Positions 6,155 through 6,248 of a DNA stretch of 6,248 nucleotides are shown one piece after another. The stretch is from positions 1 through 6,248 of the forward strand of contig JANXXV010000805.1 in assembly GCA_025350445.1 (NCBI GenBank), read 5' to 3'. Numbering within the stretch: the stretch's first letter is position 1; the number at the start of each line of letters is the position of its first letter. This DNA is from Bryobacteraceae bacterium. Its GTDB lineage: Bacteria; Acidobacteriota; Terriglobia; Bryobacterales; Bryobacteraceae. The translations under genes were made by a program, and so were the position numbers. Under the pieces are notes generated by a model that saw nothing but the letters and a program-made list of their open reading frames with translations, did no database searches and was not told the origin of the DNA.

Positions 6155-6248
6155 CCCACCCTGGTGGATCTTGAGGACAATTCACTTTTCGTGACCCGCG
6201 GGCGGCCTGCCTCGCGGCCCATGCGCGTTTGCTCCAAAACTGCTCCCC

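Larger units (their letters stand above)
5864..6248. repeat. Tandem ~180-bp repeat, at least 2.1 copies, running off the right edge
   Basis: Copy 1 is 5864-6046 (183 bases), copy 2 is 6047-6226 (180 bases), and a third begins at 6227 and is cut by the window end. By hand alignment copies 1 and 2 differ by four substitutions and three single-base indels, about 96% identity. Each unit starts GTTTGCTCC, contains two adjacent GC-rich hairpins, and ends in GCGGCCCATGCGC. The minus strand stays open through the array in two frames because both units are multiples of three. The implied proteins are Arg/Gly/Pro/Ser-rich 60-residue echoes with no protein-like pattern, so I treat the array as non-coding. 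Confidence 0.9.

Noticed and set aside
5661..6237. Two overlapping minus-strand frames with 60-residue repeats
   Set aside because: They come from the 180-bp DNA repeats, whose lengths are multiples of three. Composition is Arg/Gly/Pro/Ser-rich with no plausible fold, and two frames are equally open.
5864..6248. CRISPR array
   Set aside because: The repeated unit is about 180 bases with no short repeat/variable spacer alternation, and no cas genes are nearby.

Overview
The window looks like a chromosomal piece of a GC-rich, Gram-negative-type bacterium. My best guess is Acidobacteriota, near Candidatus Solibacter/Bryobacter. That rests on three things: an ECF sigma factor, a membrane anti-sigma factor and an exported TPR-CHAT protein together; the codon style; and GC-rich hairpin repeats of a kind I associate with those genomes. 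No marker gene proves the placement.

Layout. Positions 1-1047 (+ strand) hold the 3' end of an unrecognised gene cut by the window edge, then, 8 bases on, a complete family-2 glycosyltransferase of the rSAM/selenodomain-associated (TIGR04283-like) type. Positions 4920-1044 (- strand) hold a compact three-gene unit read right to left: an 831-residue TPR-CHAT caspase-like protein with an N-terminal signal-like segment; an ECF-type sigma factor starting 3 bases after the CHAT stop, in the same reading frame; and a zinc-finger anti-sigma factor with one membrane segment. The glycosyltransferase and the anti-sigma gene converge on a shared CTAG that supplies both stop codons. Positions 4921-6248 contain no convincing gene. 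They hold the presumed leader and promoter region of the operon, including a 15-bp hairpin with a UUCG loop and a small hairpin over the ribosome binding site, then a tandem array of a ~180-bp repeat carrying paired GC-rich hairpins that runs off the right edge.

How the genes may work together (inference). The sigma/anti-sigma pair should form a transmembrane switch: the cytoplasmic zinc-finger domain holds the sigma factor and the outer domain senses something. The TPR-CHAT protein keeps the His and Cys expected of an active CHAT peptidase and carries a signal-like N-terminus, so it could cut the outer part of the anti-sigma factor and release sigma. This resembles in logic, but not in parts, the type III-E CRISPR (Craspase) pathway, where the TPR-CHAT protease Csx29 cuts Csx30 and frees CASP-sigma. 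The leader hairpins and a dnaX-like slippery site near the end of the sigma gene are possible extra control points. None of this has been tested, and no CRISPR array or cas gene is present here.
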